Positions 32,002-44,432 of a DNA stretch of 64,000 nt are shown piece by piece; positions within the stretch are counted from its first letter, which is position 1; each line of letters opens with the position of its first letter. The notes beneath the pieces were generated by a model, which worked only from the letters and a program-made list of their open reading frames with translations, was not told the DNA's origin and did no database searches. Position numbers and translations under genes: made by a program. The DNA is from Leuconostoc kimchii IMSNU 11154. Its GTDB lineage: Bacteria > Bacillota > Bacilli > Lactobacillales > Lactobacillaceae. The DNA lies in contig NC_014136.1 in assembly GCF_000092505.1 (NCBI RefSeq), positions 1,194,501 to 1,258,500 of the forward strand, read 5' to 3'.

Positions 32002-32050
32002 TAAAAGCCGCATGGTATTAGAAATTTAATTCTAGACCATGCGGCTTTTA
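32002..32050. terminator. Bidirectional terminator between the importer operon and nnrE
   Basis: Fifteen-base perfect arms (32002-32016 and 32036-32050, TAAAAGCCGCATGGT) flank a 19-base loop, with A- and T-runs at the ends. Genes converge here. Confidence 0.85.
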
Positions 32051-32065
32051 TGACAATATGTGTGT

Positions 32066-32743
32066 TTATGATGTTGCAACTGAAGGACTATTCTCTTTGT
32101 CTGGCAAGGAAAAGTTAAAATCTTGTGGTGTTAATAAGCCGATATCTTTAACAATGACATTTCCTGAAAGATAGCCGCCAACGCGTTGCGTTAAACCGAT
32201 TTTGTTGTAACCAAATGTGACAGTTGTGTGTGCTTTCAAGGCAGCACCACGCACTTCACCTGTTGTTGCATCAATACCGGTTGGCGTGTCAACAGCAATG
32301 ACTGTTTTTTCAATATGATTGGCCGCTTTAATCATCTTCTGTAGACCTTCTGGCAGTAGATTATTTAAACCGGTGCCAAAAATGGCATCAATAATCAATG
32401 TCGCTTCGTTGAAATCGCTTTTTTCAGCACGAACGAGGCCGTATTTTTCAATAATGTCTAGTTGGCGTTTAACGCTATCTTTAGCACGTGTCACATTACC
32501 AACAAATTGTAGAGAAACATTAAATCCTTGTGCATACAAAAGCCTTGAAATTGCGACGCCATCAGCGCCATTATTACCTAAACCAGCCAAAACAAGGATG
32601 TGATCTAGATTGAAGTGTCCGGCACCAATAACATCAATGACGGACATAGCTGCCCGTTCAATGAGTACGTCTTGCGGCATGCCAATTGTTTCGACCGTAT
32701 AATTATCAATAGTTTGCATTTCAGCAGCAGTTACGAGTTGCAT
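32066..32743 (-). CDS. nnrE: NAD(P)H-hydrate epimerase
   Basis: This 225-residue YjeF-N-domain enzyme epimerises damaged R-NAD(P)HX so that a partner dehydratase can repair it. Motifs are TAAEMQTIDNYTVETIGMP, LAGLGNNGADGVAISRLL (phosphate-binding loop), DAIFGTGL and VAVDTPTGIDATTG. The C-terminal dehydratase domain of fused versions is absent, so the dehydratase must be encoded elsewhere. The ATG at 32743 is preferred: a TTG at 32764 lies too close to the TATAAT box near 32778. The ribosome site is weak. Confidence 0.92.
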   Translation of the reverse strand: MQLVTAAEMQTIDNYTVETIGMPQDVLIERAAMSVIDVIGAGHFNLDHILVLAGLGNNGADGVAISRLLYAQGFNVSLQFVGNVTRAKDSVKRQLDIIEKYGLVRAEKSDFNEATLIIDAIFGTGLNNLLPEGLQKMIKAANHIEKTVIAVDTPTGIDATTGEVRGAALKAHTTVTFGYNKIGLTQRVGGYLSGNVIVKDIGLLTPQDFNFSLPDKENSPSVATS

Positions 32744-32878
32744 TATAATCACTTTTCTTTCCAATTCTTAGTCTTATTATACAGGATAATAGGAAGAATA
32801 GGGATGAGTTTTATCGAATTTATCAATGTTCGGGTCTATATTTGTTACAATATTAAATAACAATTTTGGAGGTGTGAT

Positions 32879-33502
32879 ATGAAACACTTAGATTACAGTC
32901 AACAAGAATCGTGGCGTGAGGTTGGCGATACGTCATTTCAATCACCGATTGCCATTAGCAGCCAACAGGCCAAAAATGGTATGCAACCAGATTTAATAAC
33001 GCATTTTAGCGGTCAAACGCTATTTGAAGATCGCGTGGTTGGTGAACAATTTTTAGTATCTGGCACATTAGAAATTGCTGACGAAACTTGGACACTCGAA
33101 CGTTTCCACTTTCATGACGGTGCAGAGCACCTCGTTGATGATGTGCGACATGACATTGAAATTCATTTTGTTTATCATCATGATGATCGGATCTTAGTAC
33201 TGGCGGTATTTGGGGATGTGACCTCAGTAGAAAGTGACACACATATTCCAGAAGTATTTTCAGAAGCAATTGATGCGCAGTTACTAACCAATTGGTTGCC
33301 AAAGGATCAGTCGTATTATCGATATGTTGGGTCATTGACGACACCACCGCTTGGTGAAAATGTGACATGGCTGGTTTTTTCACATCCTATTGCAATTAGT
33401 GAAAAGGATTTATCGGTGATACATCAGCATTATCCTAATAATTATCGCGATGTACAAGATATTGCAGGTCGAGACGTTCTAGCTGTTGATTTATCAAAAT
33501 GA
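32879..33502 (+). CDS. Alpha-class carbonic anhydrase
   Basis: This 207-residue enzyme interconverts CO2 and bicarbonate. The zinc ligands are read as H77, H79 (RFHFHDG) and H96 (DIEIHF), with the gatekeeper glutamate in GAEHL. The conserved SLTTPPLGENVTWLVF motif near the C-terminus fixes the class. Unlike most bacterial alpha enzymes it has no signal peptide, so it should act in the cytoplasm. GGAGGTG precedes the ATG. It is monocistronic and stands between nnrE and prfC. Confidence 0.92.
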   Translation: MKHLDYSQQESWREVGDTSFQSPIAISSQQAKNGMQPDLITHFSGQTLFEDRVVGEQFLVSGTLEIADETWTLERFHFHDGAEHLVDDVRHDIEIHFVYHHDDRILVLAVFGDVTSVESDTHIPEVFSEAIDAQLLTNWLPKDQSYYRYVGSLTTPPLGENVTWLVFSHPIAISEKDLSVIHQHYPNNYRDVQDIAGRDVLAVDLSK

Positions 33503-33563
33503 CTGTTGATCGAATCAACTTTTTATGTTGCTCAATGCTGTTATATCAGGTAAACTAAAGGTT

Positions 33564-35075
33564 ATGGAAAACTTTCAAGAACAATTAAAAAATAGACGAA
33601 CATTTGCTATTATTTCGCATCCAGATGCGGGTAAAACAACTTTAACTGAGCAATTATTACTACATGGTGGTGTCATTCGTGAGGCAGGAACAGTTAAGGG
33701 CCGCGGGTCACATAAGCTAGCTTCATCTGATTGGATGGCAATTGAACAGCAACGTGGCATTTCTGTGACATCTTCGGTATTGCAATTTGATTATGATGGG
33801 AAAAGAATCAACATCTTGGATACCCCAGGACACGAAGATTTTTCAGAAGATACTTATCGGACATTAATGGCTGTTGATTCAGTCGTGATGGTGGTTGATG
33901 CAGCTAAAGGTATTGAGCCGCAAACTAAAAAGCTGTTTGAGATTGTGGCACAACGTGGTATACCAGTTTTCACGTTCTTTAACAAGATTGATCGTGATGC
34001 ACGTCCAGCGTTGGATTTAATGGATGAATTAGAAACTGTTCTGGGAATTCAAGCTTATCCAATGAATTGGCCGGTGGGTTCAGGTCAGATTCTACAAGGT
34101 ATTTATGATTTGCAAAAAAATGCTATGGTACCTTTCAAAAACGCGACAGCACATCCAGAAATTATTGATGAAACGATGGATGAAATTGAGTTATTGCACG
34201 ACGCGGGTAATACATTTGATCAAGATGCCATTGCGCACGGTCAATTAACGCCGGTATTTTTTGGATCAGCTTTGGTCAATTTTGGTGTAACGGAATTTTT
34301 ACGTGAATATTTGACTTATGCACCGGCGCCAGCAGCGATGAAGACGGTCGATGACGAGGTCATCACACCCGACAGGACGCAGTTTACTGGTTTTGTGTTC
34401 AAAATTCAGGCTAATATGGATCCACGTCATCGTGATCGCATTGCTTTCGTGCGTATTGTATCCGGCGAATTCAATCGTGGTATGGATGTTGTCTTACAGC
34501 GAAATAGTAAGAAGTTGAAATTATCGAATGTTACGCAGTTTATGGCCGAAGAACGTGAAAACGTCCAAAATGCTGTTCCAGGTGATATTATCGGTGTTTA
34601 TGATACAGGTAATTTTCAAATTGGTGATACTATCTACGCAGGTAAAAAAACGGTGCACTTCCCTGATTTACCAACATTTACACCTGAATTGTTCAATCGT
34701 GTCATTGCTAAAGATGTGATGAAACAAAAATCATATCATAAAGGCATCGAACAACTCGTACAAGAAGGTACAATTCAACTTTATAAATCATGGCAAGGTA
34801 GTGACTATATTATCGGTGCCGTCGGTCAATTACAGTTTGAAGTGTTTCAATTTCGTATGGAAAACGAATACAATGTTGAAATTCAATTTGAACCAATTGG
34901 ATCAAAAGTTGCCCGCTGGATATCACCTGAACAGCTGGATGAAAAAATGGCTTCAAGTCGTAATCAACTTGTAAGAGATCGTTATGATCAACCAGTTTTC
35001 CTATTTGAGAATAGGTTTGCTATGAACTGGTTCCATGATAAGTATCCAGATGTGGTTTTGGAAGAAAAAATGTAA
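33564..35075 (+). CDS. prfC: Peptide chain release factor 3
   Basis: This 503-residue GTPase recycles RF1/RF2 from the ribosome after termination. The G domain has [14 protein letters not shown] (G1), [13 protein letters not shown] (G2), DTPGHEDF (G3) and NKIDRDA (G4). The RF3 C-terminal domain ([20 protein letters not shown]) follows. The ATG at 33564 has AAAGG upstream and gives the family start; the frame open from 33525 lacks support. Length is normal. Confidence 0.95.
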   Translation: MENFQEQLKNRRTFAIISHPDAGKTTLTEQLLLHGGVIREAGTVKGRGSHKLASSDWMAIEQQRGISVTSSVLQFDYDGKRINILDTPGHEDFSEDTYRTLMAVDSVVMVVDAAKGIEPQTKKLFEIVAQRGIPVFTFFNKIDRDARPALDLMDELETVLGIQAYPMNWPVGSGQILQGIYDLQKNAMVPFKNATAHPEIIDETMDEIELLHDAGNTFDQDAIAHGQLTPVFFGSALVNFGVTEFLREYLTYAPAPAAMKTVDDEVITPDRTQFTGFVFKIQANMDPRHRDRIAFVRIVSGEFNRGMDVVLQRNSKKLKLSNVTQFMAEERENVQNAVPGDIIGVYDTGNFQIGDTIYAGKKTVHFPDLPTFTPELFNRVIAKDVMKQKSYHKGIEQLVQEGTIQLYKSWQGSDYIIGAVGQLQFEVFQFRMENEYNVEIQFEPIGSKVARWISPEQLDEKMASSRNQLVRDRYDQPVFLFENRFAMNWFHDKYPDVVLEEKM

Positions 35076-35123
35076 CGTAGTATGTGAGAAAATAAGCGAA
35101 GCCCTATTTTCTTTTAAATAGTA

Positions 35124-35152
35124 TTGCAAGCGCTTACAATTATTGGTATAAT
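35124..35152 (+). promoter_or_regulatory. cre-overlapped extended -10 promoter upstream of the uracil permease
   Basis: TTGCAA (35124-35129), a 17-base spacer and TATAAT (35147-35152) preceded by TGG form a strong extended -10 promoter. TGCAAGCGCTTACA at 35125-35138 matches the cre consensus at all but one base and lies on the -35 box. CcpA binding would block the promoter. Confidence 0.8.
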
Positions 35153-35158
35153 GAAGTT

Positions 35159-35517
35159 AACAAATAAAGAGGAGGCCATGAATGACGCAAAACAATTTGA
35201 CAGAAGTTGATACTTCATGGACTATTATCTTGTAGACGACAGTTATGTAAATAACCATTCCATTGGGAATAACATTGACAAATGATAAGCGTAATTAACT
35301 GGCGTTAAAAAAATTTATTAGCTGCAAATTTTTAACATATTAGCAGACAAATCATTTGTCTGGACACCAGTAATCAGAAAGCAGTTCTAGTAAATTGGCA
35401 AGAAGCGAGACGATAGTTAGTTGTGGATATTTCAGCAACACTAGTGCGTTTGCAGCGCAACTCATAATTAAATAAACTAAAGACCTGACATAGTAAGATG
35501 CTATGTCGGGTTTTTAG
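35159..35517 (+). ncRNA. Predicted ~350-nt cre-controlled transcript (small RNA, leader or decayed gene)
   Basis: The promoter at 35124-35152 and the terminator at 35474-35520 define a transcript of about 350 bases. It carries a good ribosome site and a 17-codon ORF, then hairpins such as CAGACAAA/TTTGTCTG near 35345. No longer coding frame is plausible in this stretch. It could be a regulatory RNA, the remnant of a catabolite-controlled gene, or an attenuated leader of the uracil permease 90 bases downstream. I cannot choose among these. Confidence 0.45.
35182..35235 (+). CDS. 17-residue small ORF or truncated gene start
   Basis: GGAGG lies six bases before an ATG that opens MTQNNLTEVDTSWTIIL and stops at TAG. 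A second ATG at 35178 gives a ten-codon frame. The ribosome site and promoter are those of a well-expressed gene, so this may be the start of a gene whose body was lost. It may also be a true short peptide. Nothing is recognised in it. Confidence 0.35.
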   Translation: MTQNNLTEVDTSWTIIL

Positions 35518-35520
35518 TTT
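35474..35520 (+). terminator. Terminator of the cre-controlled transcript
   Basis: The core stem 35483-35493/35501-35511 has one T-G pair. It extends outward to about 20 pairs with wobbles, followed by TTTTTAG on the plus strand. Confidence 0.75.
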
Positions 35521-35533
35521 ATAATAAAATTGT

Positions 35534-35564
35534 TTGACATGATGTGCGATGAACACGCAATAAT
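35534..35564 (+). promoter_or_regulatory. Candidate promoter of the uracil permease gene
   Basis: TTGACA (35534-35539) is followed after 19 bases by AATAAT (35559-35564). The spacing is long. The predicted start falls at about 35571, within the AGGAGG sequence, so either the start is slightly upstream or transcription reads through from the cre promoter. Confidence 0.4.
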
Positions 35565-35567
35565 TTT

Positions 35568-35608
35568 AGGAGGAAGTGTGTGTTGTGTAGACGATCAACA
35601 CGCGCAAA
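35568..35608 (+). promoter_or_regulatory. Split ribosome-binding site with hairpin spacer before the uracil permease
   Basis: The only strong Shine-Dalgarno sequence, AGGAGG (35568-35573), lies 35 bases before the ATG at 35609. A ten-pair stem (35576-35585 with 35596-35605, two G-U pairs, ten-base loop) fills almost all of that gap. Folding leaves about five effective bases between the ribosome site and start codon. An in-frame stop (TAG at 35588) rules out an earlier start. Confidence 0.55.
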
Positions 35609-36889
35609 ATGATAATGGCAAAAAAAGCGAACACGGCAATTTATGATTTGTATGATAAACCACCATTCTTTACTTGGTTAGGTTTATCATTACAACATCT
35701 TTTCTCAATGTTTGGTGCAACGGTGCTAGTACCGTTACTCGTTGGTTTGAACCCTGGGGTGGCGCTGTTTACTTCCGGAATCGGGACACTACTTCATTTA
35801 TTGATTACACGCGGAAAAGTGCCCGCTTATATGGGATCGAGCTTTGCCTTTATCATTCCGATGGCCTCATTAATGAAGACTGTGGGATATCCAGCTGTTG
35901 CACAAGGGATTATTTCTGTCGGTATCGTTTACTTAGTTGTGGCATTTATTATTACTTTTACAGGAACGGGTTGGATTGATGCTATTTTCCCAGCAGAGGT
36001 TGTTGGGCCAATCATTATGGTGATTGGCTTGAGCTTAGCTGGATCAGCAGCCAGTTCTGCAACAACATTTAATGGCCAATATGATTGGAAAATCTTTATT
36101 GTCGCCTTACTGACGCTATTAGCAACCGTGGCATTTAACATGTTTCTGAAGGGGTTTTTAGGTTTATTGCCTGTACTCTTGGGAATCATTTTTGGTTATA
36201 TTGTTGCTTTATTTTTTGGATTAGTTGATCTAACACCAATTGCAAAGGCATCTTGGTTCCAATTACCAGATTATGAAACGTTTATTGGTAAAGATGGGTT
36301 TAAGCTTTATCCGGCAGCTATTTTAAGTATGGCCCCCTTAGCTTTAGTCACATTGTCTGAGCACTTAGGCCATTTAATGGTGCTGTCAAAAATAACGGGT
36401 CATGATTTCTTCGTTAATCCCGGGCTCAAACGAACTTTGACAGGAGACGGTGCGGCCTCAGTTGTGGCCGGCTTAGTAGGCGGACCTGCCGTGACGTCTT
36501 ATGGTGAAAATATTGGTGTGATGCAATTAAGTCGTGTTTATTCCGTTTGGGTAATTGGCGGTGCCGCGTTCTTTGCCGTGATTTTCAGCTTTGTGGGTAA
36601 ATTATCTGCACTGATCTCAACTATTCCTGGTGCGGTGACCGGTGGTGTGGGGTTCATGCTGTATGGTGTGATTGCTGCTGCGGGTTTGCAAGTCATTGTT
36701 GATAATAAAGTCGATTATAGTCAGAAACGAAACTTGATGATTGCTGCACCCGTAATGGTTGTTGGAATTGGTAATTTCCATTTGCAATTAGGTGCACAGT
36801 TAGACTTTTCCGGTGTTGCGATTGCAACAGTTTTGGGTATTGTATTGAATTTAGTTTTACCAAAAGTGGCTGCGAGCGAAAGAGAATAG
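35609..36889 (+). CDS. uraA: Uracil permease (NCS2/UraA family)
   Basis: This 426-residue nucleobase:proton symporter has about fourteen membrane segments. SLQHLFSMFGATVLVPLLVGLNP and KVPAYMGSSFAFI in the N-terminal half are UraA hallmarks. TLSEHLGHLMVLS carries the substrate-binding glutamate, and VAGLVGGPAVTSYGENIGVM the second binding segment. These favour uracil over xanthine. The start is ATG at 35609 or 35615. It is preceded by an unusual ribosome-site layout and a strong terminator in its leader. No PyrR-type hairpin was recognised. Confidence 0.9.
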   Translation: MIMAKKANTAIYDLYDKPPFFTWLGLSLQHLFSMFGATVLVPLLVGLNPGVALFTSGIGTLLHLLITRGKVPAYMGSSFAFIIPMASLMKTVGYPAVAQGIISVGIVYLVVAFIITFTGTGWIDAIFPAEVVGPIIMVIGLSLAGSAASSATTFNGQYDWKIFIVALLTLLATVAFNMFLKGFLGLLPVLLGIIFGYIVALFFGLVDLTPIAKASWFQLPDYETFIGKDGFKLYPAAILSMAPLALVTLSEHLGHLMVLSKITGHDFFVNPGLKRTLTGDGAASVVAGLVGGPAVTSYGENIGVMQLSRVYSVWVIGGAAFFAVIFSFVGKLSALISTIPGAVTGGVGFMLYGVIAAAGLQVIVDNKVDYSQKRNLMIAAPVMVVGIGNFHLQLGAQLDFSGVAIATVLGIVLNLVLPKVAASERE

Positions 36890-36890
36890 A

Positions 36891-36932
36891 AACAAACAAA
36901 AATCCTGTTACGATGCAGGATTTTTGTTTGTT
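36891..36932 (+). terminator. Terminator of uraA
   Basis: Seventeen-base perfect arms (36891-36907 and 36916-36932) with an eight-base loop lie directly after the stop codon and end in TTTT. Confidence 0.9.
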
Positions 36933-37290
36933 TTGTCACAATATAGTGCCATTTGTGACAAGATAAGCTGTTTATATTTTAAGAATGCAATTGCAAACAA
37001 GTCATTAGATTTTTGGTTATCTATCACCTTAAAGACGAAAAAAACAAGGCTTTTTAACAGTTTATTAAGAATTTTACTGGGATATAAACAATTAAGACAC
37101 AAAGCAGTTTTAATAATTAACCTCCGAAAACTAGCGTACCAATGCTTATCTCACTATTCCGGTATTTCTTTGTGAAAAAGTGACGTAAAGTGGTTGTATT
37201 TCATTTTTAAAAGCGTATTATAGATTTATATGTTAAGACGAATAGCCGATTACGACCATTTCGCCAAATTTATTGGGAAAGGAGAAAAAA
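36933..37290 (+). other. Upstream region of the ATP synthase operon
   Basis: This 358-base AT-rich gap holds no supported gene; short frames on both strands lack ribosome sites. The likely atp promoter is TTGTAT (37194-37199), 16 bases, TATTAT (37216-37221). The leader of about 60 bases ends in AAGGAG before atpB. I see no other element. Confidence 0.5.
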
Positions 37291-38016
37291 ATGAATGACC
37301 CAACGGCACAATTTGATTTTTTAGGTCTGACATTTGACTGGGGAACGATCATTTCAACTTTGCTAGCAATGGCAATTGTTGTGATCGTATCAATTGTCTT
37401 GACACGGCGTCTGTCGTTAAAGCCAGGTAAGCGCCAGAACCTGATAGAGTATTTACTGGAATTTACGAGTAGTATTGTTGATGGGCAGTTACCGAAAAAA
37501 CAAGCACGACAATTTGGTTTGTACGCTTTTACGCTATTTTTCTTTTTGATCGTGTCAAATGAAATGGGACTGTTGCTTCATTTTGAAGGAGCTGATGGCG
37601 TCACTTATCTTAAGTCACCAACAGCGACACCAATTGCAGCGATGACTTTGGCTGTGATGTCTTTGGTTATTGCGCATGGTATTGGGACGCAAGAACTTGG
37701 TTTAAAGGGCTATCTTAAAAATATGTTATTTGAGCCATATAGTTGGATGTTACCTCTGAACATTATTGAACAGCTGGCAAACTTTTTGACATTATCACTA
37801 CGTTTGTTCGGTAACATATTTGCAGGGGAAATGTTGTTGACATTGGTAGCCAATAATTTAGCCTGGCCAGGACACTTTAATGGGCTATGGACAGTAGCTG
37901 CTCTGCCTATTGAAATGATATGGCAAGGATTTTCGCTGTTTATAGGTGGTATTCAAGCCTATGTATTCGTTATTTTGACGAGTGTCTTCATTGCACAACT
38001 CTCAGGAAACGAATAG
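37291..38016 (+). CDS. atpB: ATP synthase Fo subunit a
   Basis: This 241-residue membrane subunit forms the proton half-channels against the c-ring. The essential arginine lies in LSLRLFGNIFAGEM, and the last helix contains QAYVFVILTSVFIAQ. The ATG at 37291 follows AAGGAG; the frame open from 37273 starts at TTG inside the ribosome site. It is the first gene of the complete atp operon BEFHAGDC; an atpI gene is not seen upstream. Confidence 0.96.
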   Translation: MNDPTAQFDFLGLTFDWGTIISTLLAMAIVVIVSIVLTRRLSLKPGKRQNLIEYLLEFTSSIVDGQLPKKQARQFGLYAFTLFFFLIVSNEMGLLLHFEGADGVTYLKSPTATPIAAMTLAVMSLVIAHGIGTQELGLKGYLKNMLFEPYSWMLPLNIIEQLANFLTLSLRLFGNIFAGEMLLTLVANNLAWPGHFNGLWTVAALPIEMIWQGFSLFIGGIQAYVFVILTSVFIAQLSGNE

Positions 38017-38031
38017 TTGTCTAACAAATGA

Positions 38032-38403
<372 letters not shown>

Positions 38404-38429
38404 ACACAAGTAACTAGTGGAGGAAAATC

Positions 38430-38939
38430 ATGTTTGGTTTAACAACCTTAGCAGCAGAAAAAATACCAATAGGTAACTCGGTATTTATTATTATTTCATT
38501 CCTCGCGTTGATGTATATTTTGAAAAAAGTTGCATATGGTCCAGTGACCAAAACACTTGATGATCGTGCTGCTAAAATTTCTAATGATATTGATGGCGCT
38601 GAAGTTGCACGTCAAGAAGCAGAAGACTTAGCAGTACAACGCCAAAGTGAATTGGCTGATACACGTCAAAAAGCAACTCAAGTTGTCGCTGATGCTAAAG
38701 CAAGCGCACAAAAGCAAAGTGATACATTAATATCTACTGCTTCTGATCGTGCTACTTTAATCAGTCAGCGTGCACAAACAGACGCTGAAAAGCTCAAGGA
38801 AGATGCAATTTTAAATGCAAAAAACGATGTTGCAGCGCTGTCAGTAGCAATTGCTTCAAAGTTAATGCAAAAAGAATTATCGTTAAATGATCAACAAGCA
38901 TTAATTGATGCTTACATTTCAGATTTAGAAACTAAATAA
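38430..38939 (+). CDS. atpF: ATP synthase Fo subunit b
   Basis: This 169-residue peripheral stalk subunit has one N-terminal helix (NSVFIIISFLALMYILKKVAYGPV). A long charged coiled coil rich in alanine, glutamine and aspartate follows and dimerises to hold F1. GGAGG precedes the ATG. Confidence 0.95.
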   Translation: MFGLTTLAAEKIPIGNSVFIIISFLALMYILKKVAYGPVTKTLDDRAAKISNDIDGAEVARQEAEDLAVQRQSELADTRQKATQVVADAKASAQKQSDTLISTASDRATLISQRAQTDAEKLKEDAILNAKNDVAALSVAIASKLMQKELSLNDQQALIDAYISDLETK

Positions 38940-38950
38940 GGAGTATTGGG

Positions 38951-39493
38951 ATGGCAAAAAATCTTAAAGATATAGCTAACCAATACGCCAAAGCAATTTT
39001 TGAATTGTCTACGCAGCAAAATAACGTAGATGCCACACGGTCAGATTTGAATGCATTAAAAAATGTTTTCAATGATAATCCAAATTTTGTTGTTGTCGTA
39101 ACCTCAAATGATATTGACAGCACGTCACGTGACAGCTTGTTGACAACGCTGACAACGGGTGCTGCTGAGCCAATTCAAAATTTGGTGAAACTATTAGCGT
39201 ATAATAACCGATTGGCTATTTTACCCCAAATTGTTGATTCATTTGATGATTATTATAACGAAGCTAATGGCATTGTGGATGTTTCGGCAATCACAGCGGT
39301 TGCCCTAGACGATACGCGATTAGCTAAATTAGCAGCAGTGTTTGCATCTAAAACGGGTGCTCAGCATGTTAATTTAAAAAATGTTGTGGATCAAAGTATA
39401 CTTGGTGGTGTGATTTTACAATCGCAATCCACGTTAATTGATGGTAGCTTAAAAACAAAAATTGCCAAAATGAAGGCACAATTATTAGGTTAG
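38951..39493 (+). CDS. atpH: ATP synthase F1 subunit delta
   Basis: This 180-residue stator subunit links b to the top of F1. It has the family start IANQYAKAIFELS and the C-terminal VNLKNVVDQSILGGVILQSQSTLIDGSLK signature. It lies 11 bases after atpF. Confidence 0.95.
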   Translation: MAKNLKDIANQYAKAIFELSTQQNNVDATRSDLNALKNVFNDNPNFVVVVTSNDIDSTSRDSLLTTLTTGAAEPIQNLVKLLAYNNRLAILPQIVDSFDDYYNEANGIVDVSAITAVALDDTRLAKLAAVFASKTGAQHVNLKNVVDQSILGGVILQSQSTLIDGSLKTKIAKMKAQLLG

Positions 39494-39496
39494 TGA

Positions 39497-41020
<1,524 letters not shown>

Positions 41021-41035
41021 TAGGAGGACGCTGCG

Positions 41036-41944
41036 ATGGCTTCTTTGCAAGATATTCAGCGTCGTATTTCATCTACTAAAAAGACGCGTCAAATTACGAG
41101 TGCCATGCAAATGGTCTCGACGGCTAAACTAAGTCAAATTCAACGTTATAGTACTGGTTATCAAGAATATGCTGCACGTTTGGAAGCAGTTGTAGAACAT
41201 TTAGTTTCTGCTCATCTTTTTGACAACGCAGACGCTAAACATATCCCTCTAATCGCACAACGTCCAATCAACAAAACAGGTATCTTAGTTGTGACATCAG
41301 ATCGTGGATTGGTTGGCTCTTATAATGCCAATGTTATCAAGCAAACCAATGAATTGATGGCACGTTTGAATTTGAATACCACGAACACAGCAATTCTTGC
41401 AGTGGGTGGTAATGGTGCCGATTTCTATAAGAAACGTGGCTTTGAAGTTATTCTAGAACACCGTGGTGTTTCAGATGTACCTTCCTTTAACGAAATTCGC
41501 TCAGTGATTAAAACAGTGACAAGTTTGTATGAAAATGCAGTGTTTGATGCACTTCATGTTGTCTACAATCATTTTGTCAACCGTCTGACTAGTGAGTATC
41601 GTGATGTTCAATTATTGCCATTGACTGGTGATACTTTAAACGCCATGGGTGGTACAGAAGAACAAAAGGCAGAATTGAATATTCAAAGTGCGTATGAAAT
41701 TGAACCGGATACAACGGCTGTTTTGAACGTTGTGTTGCCGCAATTTGCACAAAGTTTAGTGTATGAAGCAGTTCTTGATGCTAAAACGGCGGAACATGCA
41801 GCCTCATCAACAGCGATGAAGGGTGCAACAGATAATGCCAAGGACCTTATTGGCCGCTTGGAATTACAGTTTAACCGCGCGCGTCAAGCAGCTATTACGA
41901 CTGAAATTACAGAAATTACTGGTGGAATGGCTGCGTTGGAGTAA
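41036..41944 (+). CDS. atpG: ATP synthase F1 subunit gamma
   Basis: This 302-residue central shaft subunit has the N-terminal helix [26 protein letters not shown], the loop [13 protein letters not shown] and the C-terminal helix [31 protein letters not shown] precedes the ATG. It is followed by an unusually long gap before atpD. Confidence 0.96.
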   Translation: MASLQDIQRRISSTKKTRQITSAMQMVSTAKLSQIQRYSTGYQEYAARLEAVVEHLVSAHLFDNADAKHIPLIAQRPINKTGILVVTSDRGLVGSYNANVIKQTNELMARLNLNTTNTAILAVGGNGADFYKKRGFEVILEHRGVSDVPSFNEIRSVIKTVTSLYENAVFDALHVVYNHFVNRLTSEYRDVQLLPLTGDTLNAMGGTEEQKAELNIQSAYEIEPDTTAVLNVVLPQFAQSLVYEAVLDAKTAEHAASSTAMKGATDNAKDLIGRLELQFNRARQAAITTEITEITGGMAALE

Positions 41945-43644
<1,700 letters not shown>

Positions 43645-43658
43645 GGGGGTATTGAAAA

Positions 43659-44108
43659 ATGGCAGATGAGACAGCTACTGTAGCGTCAACAGGGATCACA
43701 GTGCAAATTGTGACACCAGTTGGGGAAGTTTATAACGAGTCAAACATTGAGTTGGCGGTTGTGAATACACAAGGTGGACAAATTGGTATTATGCGAAAGC
43801 ATGTGCCATTGTTAGCTGCATTAACAATTAATGAATTACTTGTCAAAAGTAATGGACAAATGGACACGCTAGCCGTTAATGGTGGTATTGCTGAGTTTTC
43901 TAACGATCTGCTCACAATAGTTGCAGACAGTGCGGAAACCTCTGATGATATTGATGTAACACGTGCTGAAGGTGCTAAAGAACGTGCTGAAACACGTATT
44001 GCTCATGCACAAAATGATCATAACGATGCTGAATTGAAGCGTGCTCGTGTTGCTTTGATGCGAGCTGTTAATCGTATTCATGTTGCTGCAATTAGACAAG
44101 GTAAATAA
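43659..44108 (+). CDS. atpC: ATP synthase F1 subunit epsilon
   Basis: This 149-residue subunit has the N-terminal beta-sandwich (VQIVTPVGEVYNESNIELAVVNTQGGQIGIM) and a C-terminal helical hairpin rich in RAEGAKERAETRIAHA, which can inhibit ATP hydrolysis. AAGGGGG precedes the ATG. A terminator follows and ends the operon. Confidence 0.95.
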   Translation: MADETATVASTGITVQIVTPVGEVYNESNIELAVVNTQGGQIGIMRKHVPLLAALTINELLVKSNGQMDTLAVNGGIAEFSNDLLTIVADSAETSDDIDVTRAEGAKERAETRIAHAQNDHNDAELKRARVALMRAVNRIHVAAIRQGK

Positions 44109-44120
44109 ATTAACTAAACG

Positions 44121-44146
44121 AAAGCCGAATGATTTCATTCGGCTTT
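44121..44146 (+). terminator. Terminator of the ATP synthase operon
   Basis: Arms 44121-44132 and 44135-44146 (AAAGCCGAATGA and complement) form a tight hairpin followed by TTT. The 286 bases beyond, up to the next gene, are AT-rich. They hold only a possible promoter region near 44370 and the ribosome site GGGAGAG. Confidence 0.85.
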
Positions 44147-44432
44147 TTTGTGCACGATGCTCAGTGTAATGACGAATTGTAAAAGGCAAACGTTCGGAAA
44201 AGTAGGTTAATTTTCACTTAATGTTCGTCATGTTCCGGGTGTTTCATTTATAAATGAGACAATCCTAACATTAAAAATCGTTTGAGGCGGTATTTTTCTG
44301 TTATATTAGTATTCGGAACAAATATACAGAATGTTTACATCATGCAAATAGAAACTGGATATTAATTTTGTATAGTAAAAGAGTAATATTTGTTATGGAA
44401 AATTGCCAAAAGGCGTATGGGAGAGAAACATC

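Noticed and set aside
35374..35556. 60-codon minus-strand frame upstream of uraA
   Set aside because: It crosses the terminator and promoter of the plus-strand units and has no ribosome site or recognisable protein features.
36908..37175. Short frames on both strands before atpB
   Set aside because: No ribosome sites, low-complexity AT-rich translation and mutual overlap point to chance frames.
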